Below are positions 1 through 11,483 of a stretch of 64,000 nt of DNA, one piece after another; within the stretch, counting starts at the first letter, position 1; every line of letters starts with the position of its first letter. Under the pieces are notes generated by a model. That model did not search any database, was not told where the DNA came from, and saw nothing but the letters and a program-made list of their open reading frames with translations. This DNA comes from Incurvaria masculella (Eukaryota > Arthropoda > Insecta > Lepidoptera > Incurvariidae): contig OX335656.1 of NCBI GenBank assembly GCA_946894095.1, positions 635,001 through 699,000 on the forward strand, given 5' to 3'. The translations under genes and the position numbers were made by a program.

Positions 1-230
1 TGAATTTGTAAATATTTCATCGTTGTAGTCTTGTATAAGGTGACACGGGTTCAGCCAAGCTCTTGTTCCTCCGATCTTTTTATTTCATTTCATTACATTA
101 ATTAAAAAAAATTGTTGGTCAAACTATACTAAGTTACGTCACATAGATCCGCGGATTAGATCATTTCTTTTTATAATAGTCTATGCCGACCGCACCATGC
201 TACATATATCAGTCAATCAGTAAGCGTGTT

Positions 231-810
231 TGCGTTCACTGTTGGACATATGCCTCTCCAATTTTCTTCCAGTCTTCCCGGCCCTCAGCGGTACGGAACC
301 ACTGCTTTTCGCCGACGCACTTGATGTAGTCGTCCCACGTCCACGGCCACCAGTGTAGGACACGGTCACTCCAAAGGTCATCGTCTCTTCGGCTGACGTG
401 ACCGGCCAACTGCCACTTGAGCTTAGCCCGGTGTCCAATATCGACTACTTTGGTACGTCGGCGGATTGCCTCGATACACACCATATCCTTCCCAGCACGG
501 CTCGCCTTTGGACAACGGCGACCGTCAGAGTCCACGTTTCACACCTGTACGTCATAACCGGGAGGTCGCACTGGTCATAAATTCTGGTCTTGAAATTTTG
601 CGGAAGGTCAGACCTCAGAGCGTATTTAAGCTTTCCGAAAGAAGCCCAACCCAGTTGAATAAAGCTTGATAAAGGTCTTCCAGCATGGTCTGGAGCTGAA
701 CTCGGGAATTCGACAGAAGAACAGTGTCGTCGGCCAAGCGAATATGACTGAGGAAATCTCCATAGTCTTGAACACATCTTCCAATGCGTTGGTGAAGAGA
801 ACATATTATT
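231..810 (-). pseudogene. RTE-like non-LTR retrotransposon fragment (end of reverse transcriptase)
   Basis: Two overlapping minus-strand frames together resemble the C-terminal end of RTE-type endonuclease/reverse transcriptase proteins. FGKLKYALRSDLPQNFKTRI then VMTYRCETWTLT is in one frame. EAIRRRTKVVDIGHRAKLKW, QLAGHVSRR and the terminal KKIGEAYVQQ are in the other. The frame changes near 480-535, and part of the usual GRPPTRW segment is missing, so the copy is dead. The gene's own stop after YVQQ is retained. Confidence 0.85.
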
Positions 811-1597
811 GTTTAATATTTAGTCATCAGTTATGGGCACTACTAAGGATATGTGTCATCGAACAGTTATAGAGTAGTGGCGCCGCTGCTACGAGTTTTG
901 CTATAAAAACACAGTTGGGGTGATAATTAAGGTGTATTATTAACTTAATTGACTGTATAACCTATTTGATTGCCTTAATTCGACAAACTTTGGTAATAAA
1001 CACAATCCAGGTCAACCAAATGAAAAGAGTCACCCTTGTGATGTCCATTTCTAATACGCTTATTATAAATGGACAGCACAAGCATAGATGAAACAATACA
1101 CAATTATAAGCGATGGCGTTATGCGAAAGCGAAACTTTAACCATTCACTTTCGTCTGCAAATTGAACTCGTGTTCGTTCCATGAGTAAAAACGTCGCAGT
1201 TGTTTGATAACCGTGATATGATTACTCGTATTTCCTTGTCTATATGATTATAGTTAATATTTTACTCATTAAATTAAAATATCACGGCTTTGACACACAC
1301 AGCATCATTTGGCGGACACACACACACACAGGAAACATGGCGTTTGCCTGAGGACTAATCGAACGCGACCTTGTTTTGTAGAGCGGATAGTTTTTTGCGG
1401 CTAGGTTTTGGCGCCAGCAACGACAGTCGGTCGCGCAAAAAAGGTTTCCCATTTGATATTTAAACATATTCATACCATAGAATAAGTCACTACAGCCCCT
1501 GGAATCATGGACGGGGTAATGTGAACCACTTTTATTTCGCCTTCGCGTGACGTCATCACTATTTACCTCTCTCAATACTCTAATTGTAGAGCTCATG
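811..1597. other. No gene recognised
   Basis: AT-rich sequence with a short CA repeat near 1311-1331. The short open frames lack any recognised motif, and I see no repeat shared with the rest of the window. Confidence 0.5.
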
Positions 1598-1949
1598 GTG
1601 CAGCGGCTCGAGGACATCCCTTACATCTCAGAGGTCTGGGTTCAAATCCTCGGCCCGATCATGCACCACTTTCTTTCTCTTGCAGTGAAATGTGCATTCG
1701 ACGAATCGATTACGAATCCTCTTCCCATGCTCGTTGGTATGGTTGAGCCCCGGTCGGCACCACCGCATTGAATAAAACTATGGTTGAGGCGGCAATAAAA
1801 AATTGCCGGTGTTTTCCATTCAGCTCAATGTACTCCAGCTCATCAAGTGAATAGGAAAGGGTCCTTCCATGGCACATAATTCCATCGGAAATGTGTCAAT
1901 GAACAATAGTTGTGTGGTTTTGGCCATCCATGTCAGGTTGCATAAAAAT
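1598..1949 (+). mobile_element. SINE, tRNA-type head, diverged copy
   Basis: The head has a box-B-like GGTTCAAATCC and is followed by the family's CACCACTTTCTTTCTC junction. The body shows TGGTCGAAGCGGCAAT-like and TTCCATTCAGCTCAATGTA blocks and ends CCATCCATGTCAGGTTGCAT plus a short A run. It is the same family as the copies at 20785 and 37143 but more eroded. Confidence 0.8.
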
Positions 1950-3485
1950 AGAAGGATTACAACGGGACAAAACTAGGGTAACTCGTATGAGAAGGTTTCA
2001 CGGGATTACCCGTAATTTTCTGAGCGGGATACTGTACGTACTCAGCGTTGAGTCACCGGCGAATGTGACTTTCATTAATAACCCCATTGTTCTGAATGTG
2101 GCGTCAATGTATATGCTCATGAAAAGCACTCTTTGCTTGCGTTACGCCGACGATGGTACTTTATAATTCCGAGGACCTGCCGGTGGTTTTTCGTCTGCAG
2201 TTTTCACGAAATGCAGGGAGCGCCTCTTTCGATAATTAATTTACGAAATGCTTCATTCGTCAAGAGCGTGACTAGATAAAACTTAGGTATGATGTGTTTT
2301 AATTGCAGCACTGTGTATTGTAGTGTAGTGCAGACTGCATTCAGTTTTTAACAAACAAAGATATTGAAATTACTCAGCCACTTTAGATTTATTGTTGCCA
2401 GTTTTCAACATTATATGTGTATCACGACCGAGTTCAATGGTCTCATTTAAAACGAGCGATATTTTTATATTGTCCTTTCCTCGCAGAACGGACACCACCA
2501 AGGTGGTCCGTAATTAATTGTTAAGCAACTTCTCAGATGTAAGTCGACGCATTCGGTCACAGAGTTTCTTAACCTAGCGGACTGTTCCAAGCGGACGTAG
2601 GCTGTGCCAGTACGCTTGCCGTGAAGGACACTAGGCTAGGCAGTTCGGACCGACCTCGCGTAGTTCAGCAGAGGGCGACGGTTCTTTGGCATCGGCCAGG
2701 GGTACCGGCCCATCCTCGCACACAATCACACAATTTCGCTCGTAGAAATCTGGGATAGTTAGAATATTCTTACAATTTTTTTATCTTATTAAATACATTC
2801 GCATTTAGCTTTTCAATTTCTTTTTTTTTTATATTTTCCAATAGCCCCGGTTCCCGGCGCAGCTCGGCCGTCCTATTTTTTAAACGATCGCTACCAAATT
2901 GCTGCAGCAATTTGCGATTCTAATCGCTAAAAACGCAGTTTCGTATTTTTGAATGACGCTTGAATAGCAGCGCCCGGCGGCCATTGGCTGTTGTCGAGCG
3001 TTTACGATTGCATTGCTAATCGCTGGCTGCAAGCGATTGCAAAGAATTTCAAAAATAGCACGGCGGGTCAGTTTTGTTTTCAATATTTACCCGAGCGGAG
3101 CCCGCTTAAATGTGATCAGTTACTTAAGCGGACGTGTTATTCTCAGTCAGTCTCAAGAATGATTCGGAAGCACGGTTTTTTAATGATTCAAGGTTTTTGA
3201 TCGAGAAAAAATCAGCTTCTGAAAACACTGTTCGTGAGCCCTGAGCACGGAACGACAAGAATAACAAGACAGGCTTCTCTCGAATTTATAATCCGGCGTG
3301 GCGGCACGGGCGGAGAGGCTATGCCGTCTCCTCAGGCCTTCAACCTCTGGGGTCCGGGCCAGAGTTGGGGGCTCTTTTCCGCACCCGAGCACCTTTTAAT
3401 CAACAGATATCTTGCAGGCCTCGCTACCAGGCTGCTGGGCCATTGAACCATTGTTCGCAGCGGCTAAGTAGCAAGAATGAGAATG
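1950..3485. other. No gene recognised
   Basis: Mixed sequence. The 2575-2740 part is relatively GC-rich and resembles nothing I know. Short frames at 2991-3446 have no identifiable domain. A poly(T) run lies at 2820-2832. Confidence 0.45.
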
Positions 3486-3756
3486 AAAAAACCGGCCAAG
3501 TGCGAGTCAGACTCGCACACGAAGGGTTCCGTACCATCGTAAAAGATTTAACACAAAAAAATCACGTTTTTTGTATGGGGCCCCCCTTTAATTCTTATAT
3601 TTATTTTATTTTGCCTATTTGTTGATATAGCGGCAAAATAAATAGACGCTCTGTGAAAGGCCCTGTGACAGACGGATGGATAGAGGGACGGACACCGGAG
3701 GCTTAGTAATAGGGTTCCGTTTTCACCCTTTGGGTACGGAACCCTAAAAAATGACT
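3486..3756 (+). repeat. Lepidopteran-type dispersed repeat (GGGTACGGAACCCT end)
   Basis: Starts AAAACCGGCCAAGTGCGAGT and ends GGGTACGGAACCCTAAAAAA. The interior contains GCGGCAAAATAAATA and CAGACGGAT-like tracts. Related copies in the window are at 60950-61232 (+), 60768-60940 (-), 61236-61337 (-) and 63791-64000 (-). I believe this is a very common moth/butterfly repeat of non-autonomous type; its class is uncertain. Confidence 0.75.
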
Positions 3757-3987
3757 AGCAAGCTCGCCTGAATTTCAGGAATTAAAATCTGGCCTGTACT
3801 AGGAAACAGAACTAGGCCCAGGTTGGCCGGGAGGTGGCAACAAGCCAGGTCCTCTACTTTTAGAAAATGATATTTTTCCCACTTTATGTGAAAACATTTG
3901 TAATGCTAAAAACTTCACGAGCTGGCCATCGGTGGAGCCACTTTCTTTGGTAAAACAACCGAAGGCAGTTCCGTATTAAATAGACTA

Positions 3988-4534
3988 GGAGACCGCGACA
4001 AAAATGGTAACGATAACGTAAATGGCTGAAACTGGGTTCACGGGATAAAGACCAACCCTCTGAAGCTAAATGTGTCGGTCTGCTTGCGCTAAGTGGTTGC
4101 GTTAACTAGATAAGGCGCCAGAAAAAGTAGTTATTGTTACAAGAAAAATATATGATGAGGTAAATGGCTGCAAATAATTCAGCATGATAGTATCAATACA
4201 TACTTACTTAGTAATACCAAAACTGAACAAATCTTTGGTTGAATTTCATTGTTATAGGCGATTTAGGTTACAGATATAACTTTAGGTATATTTAAGTGTT
4301 TAATTGAAAAACTGACTAGATATTGGTGTGTAATTAATAGGTATCAATATTTCTAGAAAATCAGTATATTCATCAGCAGTTACATACTAACAACTATTTT
4401 ATATAGCCAATCTAGATAATGCAACCACTTGGCGCAGGCAGATCGACATATTTCGCATCAGAGGGTTGGTCTCTAACATGTGAACCCTGATTCAGCCATT
4501 TACCTTATCGTGACCAAAAATGTCGTGACCTCCC
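3988..4534. mobile_element. MITE-like inverted-repeat element
   Basis: Arms of about 110-140 bases face each other. The left arm has GACCAACCCTCTGAAGC and AAGTGGTTGCGTTAACTAGA. The right arm carries their imperfect reverse complements (GCATCAGAGGGTTGGTC; TCTAGATAATGCAACCACTT). Outer ends read GAGACCGCGACAAAAATGG on the left and CCAAAAATGTCGTGACCTCC on the right. No coding capacity is seen. It is the only copy in the window. Confidence 0.75.
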
Positions 4535-4566
4535 GGAATAAAAATAATCAATCCAGGTTATATAAA

Positions 4567-5345
4567 GCTGGCAGCCTAGAAAGCGCCTTGGAGAGCATGG
4601 ACACTTTGCCACCGCTGGCCACGAAAATAATATTGTGACAATGGGTGACCGTTTTCAACCGTAGAGGATGGCCGTGGGTCAGATTCATCGTAAAACGGTA
4701 GGTCTTACTTAAGGTGGCCCAACCCGGCGGGACTAACTCATTCGCGGGCATGGTACAAACCCGTGCTGTTGCGCTCTGGGACCTTCTCTGTTTCAAAGAC
4801 AATGTGCATAGTGTACGATTTGGTAAGATTTACGAAAATTTCAATTACAAAACGACTTATAGCTAAAAGTAAACCACGACCGCTGTAGTCAAAAATCTAA
4901 CAAAAACCAAATAGATTATAAATCTTGATTAAATAAGCTATGTCTGATGACTAATATTTTTAAGATGTTCTTACTTTATCATTGCGTATTCCACCTCCAA
5001 AGTTATTGTATAAAACGCGCGAAAAATTCGAACTTTCGGAAAACCAAACACAATTTTACAATGCCAACGGTCATCAGACATCTAGTTCGATTAAATGAAG
5101 CTATTTTGAGCAAAATTTGGGATCTTTGACAAGAAATATGGGCGTGATCTTCTTTCCCCTTTTGTATGGGGAGTTGAGCGGGTTGGGCCACCTTAATAGC
5201 TGGTTGGTACCATCGCTTTGAATGAACGATGGTCGAAGCGGCAATGAAATTTGTCCGTATTTTCCATCCAGTTCAATGTAGCTGAGCAATGTAAGGTCCT
5301 GGCATGGCACCTAGTTATCATGTGGCGTGTTAGGCTTTTATCATG
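4567..5345 (+). mobile_element. SINE, 5S-type, split by a TTAA element
   Basis: The left piece contains ATGGGTGACC (5S box C) and GGCCGTGGGTCAGATTC and stops in GGTCTTAC. The right piece resumes GGTTGGTACCATCGCTTTGA and runs to GGCATGGCACCTAG. Together they match the 33133 copy. The break is filled by the element at 4709-5196, so the SINE is older. Confidence 0.8.
4709..5196 (+). mobile_element. TTAA MITE family A, copy 1
   Basis: TTAA, then GGTGGCCCAACCCGGCGGGA at the left and GGTTGGGCCACC, TTAA at the right. The interior includes AAATTCGAACTTTCGGA and GGGCGTGATCTTCTTTCCCC. TTAA on both sides suggests piggyBac-type mobilisation (inference from target preference; no transposase is present). 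It has an internal deletion relative to the ~550-base copies. Confidence 0.85.
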
Positions 5346-5539
5346 GCATGGTTTAGCATGCATTAGGTATGTAGCATGAATTTGTTTATTTACTAACTTA
5401 TATATGATTTGGTATTACCTTTTATCAAAAATTACGATGGTTTTTTACACCTGAATAATTTAGATCATTTTAGAAAGATGTTATTATTTTAGTCAAGATT
5501 TTGCCCATCCAAAACTGTAGTTCCTCTTCCTTTTCTAGG

Positions 5540-5672
5540 TGGTAGGTAGCATTGGATGAAAATATGGTCGAAGCGGCAATAAAAACAATCTTGATTTCCG
5601 TTCACTTTAATAATACCGTGCTCGTAAAGGCTCGTGCATGGCATCGCTAATACTTTCGGTAATGCGGTGTGT
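5540..5672 (+). mobile_element. SINE body fragment
   Basis: Contains GCATTGGATGAAAATATGGT, CGAAGCGGCAATAAAA and CATGGCATCGCTAATAC..TTCGG, the shared SINE body without a recognisable head. Confidence 0.65.
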
Positions 5673-5696
5673 TAGGAACTAATTTTGTTTAATTTT

Positions 5697-6078
5697 TAAC
5701 CGACTTCAAAAAAGGAGGAGGTTATCAATTCGTCTGTATGTTTTTTTTTTTTTTTATGTTAGTTACCTCATAACTTTTGCCTGGGTGAACCGATTTTGAT
5801 AATTATTTTTTTAAATGAAAGCTAGTGCTTCCCAAGTGGTCCCATTTTAATTTGGTTAAGTTTTGACAATGATATCCATGAGAAAAACATATAAGTCTTA
5901 AATTTGTATTAAGATTGCGCGACAAATGGACGAATAACTCAATATAACGCCAACCGATTTCGGTGATTCTTTTTTTATTAGAAAGGACGTGTACAAATTA
6001 GTAAGTGTACTTCAGATTCACTAAAAATGAACAAATAAAAAAAAATAACAAAAAAAATAACCGACTTCAAACTACAGT
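5697..6078 (+). repeat. AACCGACTTCAAAAAAGGAG repeat
   Basis: Begins TTAACCGACTTCAAAAAAGG with GAGGTTATCAATTCGTCTGT and a T run. It closes with ATAACCGACTTCAAACTAC in direct orientation. I associate this motif pair with a very abundant lepidopteran repeat; no protein is encoded. Confidence 0.7.
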
Positions 6079-7034
6079 AATGTCACTAACTGAAAGATCC
6101 GCTGACTCGATTAACGGGAAAATGGGAGCTACTATGCATGTTAAAATATACGGAAAGAGAAACGAGTGATAAAGCTTATCATAAAAATCAGTAGAGTATA
6201 CATTACCTTTTTTTCTTTCTCAAAGGTTCTAAGTTCTAAGATGGGCTTGACCTATGGTGTATCTTTTCTGGTATTTTTAATTAAAAATAAAATCGATCTA
6301 AGGTGACCAGGATCTGAGAGATGAACGAACGGCCGTGACATTATAACATCGTGTAGGCAGCTCATGATTTAATGTGTCTTACAATAATTGATTCGTTATC
6401 TGATTCGATACTATTCAAAGATTGTGCTGTAAAAAATTGGCGCCAAGAGACCCAAAGTAAACAACATGTAAAAACTTGCCAGTAATTGGCTCACTGCCGC
6501 GCGTTTGGCAAAATATACACTACCTATTAAAAACTATTTTGAACCTCAATTTATAAGGTACTTCTGTGTTACTAGTAACTAATTAGATGTTCCGGCCGTT
6601 AAAAAAATCTTATATTTCACTCTTCTGCTCACCCCTCTGGTGATATAGTAACCAAGACGTTTAGTTCCCAACTTCCTCAACAAATCACGGATTTACCGAG
6701 GTTTGCAATGTATTACACACTAAACTCTCTCTCTAATACTACAATAAAACGAAGGTCCTGGCATTACACTTAGTTTTATTCATTAGGCTTGTTGGGCTAA
6801 TGTCATGACAGTAGGCATTTTATTAGCCATCCATGTCTGAAATCTGAGAGGCACTCTGTGTCCAAAGACGATATAAATAAATAACAAAATAACAAAAAAT
6901 GTCCAGTCACATAAAACATATTCCGTTTTCTGTCTAAAATACTGCTAGAAATGGCTTACGTATGTAAAATGGTAAACGCGACATATAGTATACGCCAAGG
7001 CTCAGGTCCTCAAAAGTCTCAGCCTCAAACCAGA
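6079..7034. other. No gene recognised; one SINE tail fragment
   Basis: Apart from a SINE tail fragment at about 6750-6840 (GGTCCTGGCATTACACTTAG ... TTAGCCATCCATGTC), I see only AT-rich unassigned sequence. Confidence 0.5.
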
Positions 7035-7252
7035 CCCTATCCACGCCCATGTACTTTCGAAGTTTCATAAGGGCTGCGATAACCGTGCCGTTCAGTCAGG
7101 TGCTTCGCTTCACAACGTTTGAAGGACCCCAGGTTGTAAGGTTGTACTTTGGGGTAAATACCATGGCATTGGGGACTGACCCTATCAATAAAGGATTCAC
7201 AGGATCTACATATTCGTTCTGATTCAAGGAATGTGCCAGTGAATGGAAACAT
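7035..7252 (-). pseudogene. CR1/Jockey-type retrotransposon 3' fragment
   Basis: The minus frame reads FIDRVSPQCHGIYPKVQPYN then LGSFKRCEAKHLTERHG. It parallels the better copy at 34612-34848 ([37 protein letters not shown]). This tail is typical of the end of non-LTR reverse transcriptases of the CR1/L2 or Jockey groups. Confidence 0.75.
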
Positions 7253-8079
7253 TCGCTGCCGGATGCAGAAAGGAAAAAAAATACGAGTTTATTATCTTTT
7301 TTTTATAAAATCTTTGGTTTTACCTATTTGTTTTGTGCTGTACAAATTAACATCGTGTCCGATCAAATAGAGTTATTATTATTATTGAATATACATCTAA
7401 TGGAGGAAATAAAGAAACTGAAAGTGAAATTGCGCGCTGAGCATATTGCAGTTTCATCTAACTATACCAATATCCGTGGTATAGAGGTAGAATACAGAAA
7501 TAAACCTTAATTCAAGATAAGTGCATGACCATCCAAGAATTATAGTCTCGATCAGATAGTCGCATCAGAAGACGTAACATTGACTGAGAAACGGACACTT
7601 GGAATGTCCAGACTTCCTAGTTAAAATCGGTGTTTTAGTGCCGCGGTTTAGTTGCAGAATACATACTTAATAACAAAACTGTTGAACCTCCCGCACCCAG
7701 AGATGCTGCACATCTGCACATAAATCGGGTGACTGGTTCGCAAGTTATAAGCATTTATTGGTCAACCCTCTTGTAATTTAGAGTGATGTAATTGTGTGAG
7801 TGGGAGACGAGCTGGGATGCGCTCCGCGGATACAATTGGGCCACGGATAATAGCAAGCTTACACAATCACACAGTAGACGTCAGCGTTACGACGAATGGC
7901 TTATTTGAATGGGATCCAGAAAATCTCTTTAGTGCGTAATACGTAATACGCTAAAATCCGAGTGGAATTTTCAGCCAGTGGCAATAACTGATTCTATTCC
8001 AGCACTTAGTAGTCGGTGTAATCTAAAGAGCACGTGCACATACTCGAATGCGGTTACCCTTACAAATAACTGCCTAAGT
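7253..8079. other. No gene recognised
   Basis: Unassigned AT-rich sequence. The 60-codon frame at 7328 has no recognisable motif. Confidence 0.45.
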
Positions 8080-8396
8080 TAAGGCGCTAGGACTAGTCAA
8101 CTTATCGCGTCATACAAATGCACCTTTTAACAAATGCTTAAAATATGTAGTAAAAATATCTAGTGAAGTCCAAATAGAACTCCAGACTGATAATGGATTT
8201 TTAATATTTTTTGATTCCGGCATTTATTTAAATAATAATAATAACAAAACAGTTGATTTTTCACATTAGAAATCTGAAAGTAATACGATTTCTAGATATA
8301 AGCAAAACCAGCATATATGCATAAACAAATACCATTTCCATTTAATTTTCCTTTTAGATTTCTACATTCAGTCAAAAAAGTTCGGAAATGGAAACC
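8080..8396 (+). repeat. Unclassified ~300-bp repeat, copy 1
   Basis: From GTTAAGGCGCTAGGACTAGT to TTCGGAAATGG. It is about 300 bases long and matches 12958-13252 in the same orientation, including AATAGAACTCCA, TTTTTCACATT and ATGCATAAACAAATA. No inverted ends or poly(A) were seen. Confidence 0.75.
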
Positions 8397-8795
8397 ATTC
8401 CGCTACTATGCGTGACCACTCTGATTTCCTTGCGTTCGCTGTGGAAACGCTGGGCGCATGGTCATCGGATACGAAACGTTTTTCAGACTGCATTTAGAAA
8501 TCCGGTGACCACCGCGCTAAAACATTTTTCATGCGGCGAATTAGCGTGAAAATTCAGAGAGGAAACGTACAGCACATTTAAGGGACTATGGGCAGCTCGG
8601 CGGGCATGGAGGAAATTGTTCCATTTTGTTTTAGTATACATAGTTTTCGTTTTTAGTTTTTGCTTGGTTTATTTAGTTTTTAGATTATTTTGTTATCTTT
8701 ACAGTGTATGTATATTGATGGAATTTGAAATAAAAACGAAAAAAAGGTAATGGTAAACTGATTCTTCATAATTTGAACATCATCACTGCCCTACC
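8397..8795. other. No gene recognised
   Basis: Moderately GC-rich then T-rich unassigned sequence between two repeats. I see nothing to annotate in it. Confidence 0.45.
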
Positions 8796-9579
8796 TTAAG
8801 AGCGGCCCGTAAGCTATGCTCCCCATACAAACGTAGTTTACTAATCATTTGGAAACCGCTATTCCAATAAAATTTATATTTAATATCTAATATCAGGTAA
8901 CAAATATCTGTGGTCTGCACGCTTTTGTTTTTTTGAAAAATCAAATCCGAATGAAATTAAAGCAAAAAGAAAATCTTCATACGAATTTTGTTTTCTCTGT
9001 GGTTTGACCCAGAATACATTTACCGAAAAAGCAAAGACATGCAGACACACATTTTTTTTTATGCGACCTGACATGGATGGCTAATACCACACAACTACCT
9101 TTATGATATTAGCCCAATACACCTCATTCCCAAAGGAATTTGGTGCCATGCCAGGACCTTCCCTTTATGAGCACGGCTACATTGAACTGGATGGAAAACA
9201 CGGACAATTTTTCATTGCCGCTTCGACCATCTTTTCATCCAATGCGATGGTACCCTAAACCCTACCCCCTACTAGGTGACCTAGGTACAAGGGGACCTAC
9301 AGTTTTACATGGATTCCGAACCATGGAGCAGCTCGCATTCGTAACGGAATGCAATTATCGAACTCGGAAAGAGAAAGAAAGTGGTGCATGTCGGTATTGA
9401 ACCCAGGTCTCTGGTACGCTAGGCCAGTCCCCGCGCCACTAGGCTACGAGCCGCTCAAAATTTGTAGCCTTATATTAAATACCAAATATCAAGTAAGTTG
9501 GAACAGTGGTTTTCAAATTATTAGTAAACTCCGTTTGTATTTGAGGCGAAATTTTCTGATGCTTCCGGGCCGACCTTAA
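8796..9579 (+). mobile_element. TTAA MITE family B, copy 1, split by a SINE
   Basis: TTAAGAGCGGCCCGTAAGCT and CCCCATACAAACGTAG mark the left end, and TTCCGGGCCGACCTTAA the right end. Against the intact copy at 16070-16441, the sequence is interrupted after CAGACACAC by the SINE at 9052-9456. The right TTAA is shared with the next element. Confidence 0.85.
9052..9456 (-). mobile_element. SINE, tRNA-type head, nested in a MITE
   Basis: Reverse orientation. A poly(T) run is followed by ATGCGACCTGACATGGATGG, the full body, and a head ending in CCACTAGGCTACGAGCCGCT (reverse of AGCGGCTCGTAGCCTAGTGG). It is full length apart from a few missing bases. Confidence 0.9.
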
Positions 9580-10115
9580 GGTAGCCCTTCCCGGCGGGAC
9601 TAACTCATTCGCGGACATGCTACAGAACCGTGCTATTCTCTGTTTCGAAGAAAAAGACAGGCTCCGTGATGAGGAGGATGCAACATGTCCACAAAGCAGA
9701 CAATGCGCATAGTGTTTGATTTGGTAAGATTTACGAAAAGTTTAATTACAAAACGACTTATAGATAAAAGTATGCAAACCACGGCCGCTGCAGTCAAAAA
9801 TCTGTTAAAAACCAAATTGATTATAAATCTTCATGTCTGATCTTATCTAATCTTATCAAATCTTTTTAAGATGTTATTATTTTATCGTTCAGTAATCCAC
9901 CTCCAAAGTTATTGTATAAAACGCGCGAAAAATTCGAACTTTCGGATCTTGTAACTTAGAAACCAAACATAATGTTACAATGCCAACGGTCTTCAGACAT
10001 CTAGGTCGATCAAATAAAGCTATTTTGAGCAACATTTTGAATTTCTGACAAGAAATATGGGCATGATCTTCTTTCGACGTTTGTTTGGGGAGTTAAGCGG
10101 GAAGGCCCACCTTAA
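9576..10115 (+). mobile_element. TTAA MITE family A, copy 2
   Basis: TTAAGGTAGCCCTTCCCGGCG at the left and GAAGGCCCACCTTAA at the right. Interior blocks are the same as copy 1. It abuts the family B element on its left, sharing one TTAA. Confidence 0.88.
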
Positions 10116-10380
10116 ATTAAACTCTAGTTGCCGCGCTGCATACCTCACAAACATTCCACTGAAATGCGGGCCTGAGTGTGGCGAGACTTTGGGCCAAGAG
10201 CACGAAAGAACAAACAATCAAAATCAACGTCAAAGTATGATCAAACACGTCACTTTGTGTGGACAGTATGGAAGGAACTCTATGCTGTTCACTAAAAGTG
10301 ACATGTTTGAACATTGATTAACTCAGCCGTTTCTTCGTGCAACCGGGGCTTTGGATATGAATCAAACTTCACGTAAGCTG

Positions 10381-10609
10381 CAGGTCTATTCCTGGCATTC
10401 CGTAATCAGGAATCAGGAATCCTGAGTCTAGAAAATCGCTTTTGTAGCGGTTCTCAAAGCGATTTTCTTGACGAAAATATTCCGGAGCATAATTTTTTTA
10501 ATCAATCAAGGTTTTCCGTAGAAAAAGTCGCTTTGAAAATCGCTAGAAAAGCGGTTTTCTAGACTCAGGATTCCTGATTCCTGATTACTGAATGCCAGGA
10601 ATAGACCTG
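10381..10609. mobile_element. Small palindromic MITE (CAGGTCTATTCCTGGCATTC ends)
   Basis: Inverted arms of roughly 55-70 bases start CAGGTCTATTCCTGGCATTC. They share AATCAGGAATCAGGAATCCT and meet around AAAATATTCCGGAGC. A CTG trinucleotide flanks both ends (10378-10380 and 10610-10612), a possible 3-bp target duplication. No coding capacity. Confidence 0.8.
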
Positions 10610-11039
10610 CTGCTCAGAAGCCAACATTTGCATTTTCCCAGCACTGTGACGTGCAATGTTCGTGGTTATCGTTCGTTCATCCCTAGCAGCTTGTGTGATA
10701 ACAGTATTCTATCATCCCAAAGTTACTTCATTACGTTTATGTTATGCAAAAATTGTTACCAAGTCTCTCGTGTATCAGTTTTGGGGTAACATTTAGAATA
10801 AAATACATATAGCTATTCCTTGGAACATCATTATTTTCTTGTTACTTATTACTCTACAACTCAATTTAAAAACAAATCGTTACTAGATAGCTCATTAACA
10901 AACGTTATATTCACGAAACAAAAGGTTTCAGCACTTAAAAAATACGCATTTGACCCCACTTCATTTCTGAAACTCGTTTCTCTGCCGCACCGCCAGGATA
11001 TGGAACTGTCTCCCGGCCTTTCCTAATAACTATAACTTG

Positions 11040-11330
11040 CCAAAATTTTAACAAGTAATATACTTTTTCGTACTAAGCAGGTACGTCGCTTATTCCAAGG
11101 AATGTGACATGTATGTATGTATAATCGACCGTGAAGCAAGGACACATTAATTGATGAAAGAGCCCAGTAAAAATAACTACTTTACGAATATACTGCAAGG
11201 CTGGACCCGAACCAGCAAAACATACCATTCGCGGGTATTGCGTCTACCAATTTCGCCACCGGCTGTATATCCAGAATTCGGAACTCTCCTACAGTCCCTC
11301 CTCCCGTAATGAATGCCTCCTACTAACACA
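11040..11330 (-). mobile_element. Second SINE family with a well-kept tRNA-like head
   Basis: On the minus strand the head reads GCCGGTGGCGAAATTGGTAG, ACGCAATACCC and GCTGGTTCGGGTCCAGCC. TGGCGAAATTGG fits a polymerase III box A and GGTTCGGGTCC a box B. The body ends near TATACATACATACATGTCAC, ATTCCTTGGAATAAGCGACG. Related pieces lie at 19560-19625, 25495-25582 and 26195-26270. A solitary tRNA pseudogene is less likely because the flanks are repeated too. Confidence 0.65.
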
Positions 11331-11483
11331 GTGTTTAAGATTATACCTACATACATTTATTTAACGCTTCATCTGTGTTGCGGACATTGACTGCAAAGAT
11401 TGAACAATCAAACATATTGCCGTCATAATCAAAATCGTATTTGGCATCAGACGCTAGAGCCAGTCCTAGGTTGACTTAGTTGA

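Noticed and set aside
3180..3446. Two overlapping 70-codon frames at 3.2-3.4 kb
   Set aside because: Neither has a recognisable domain nor a splice context, and both strands are open only because the stretch is GC-rich.
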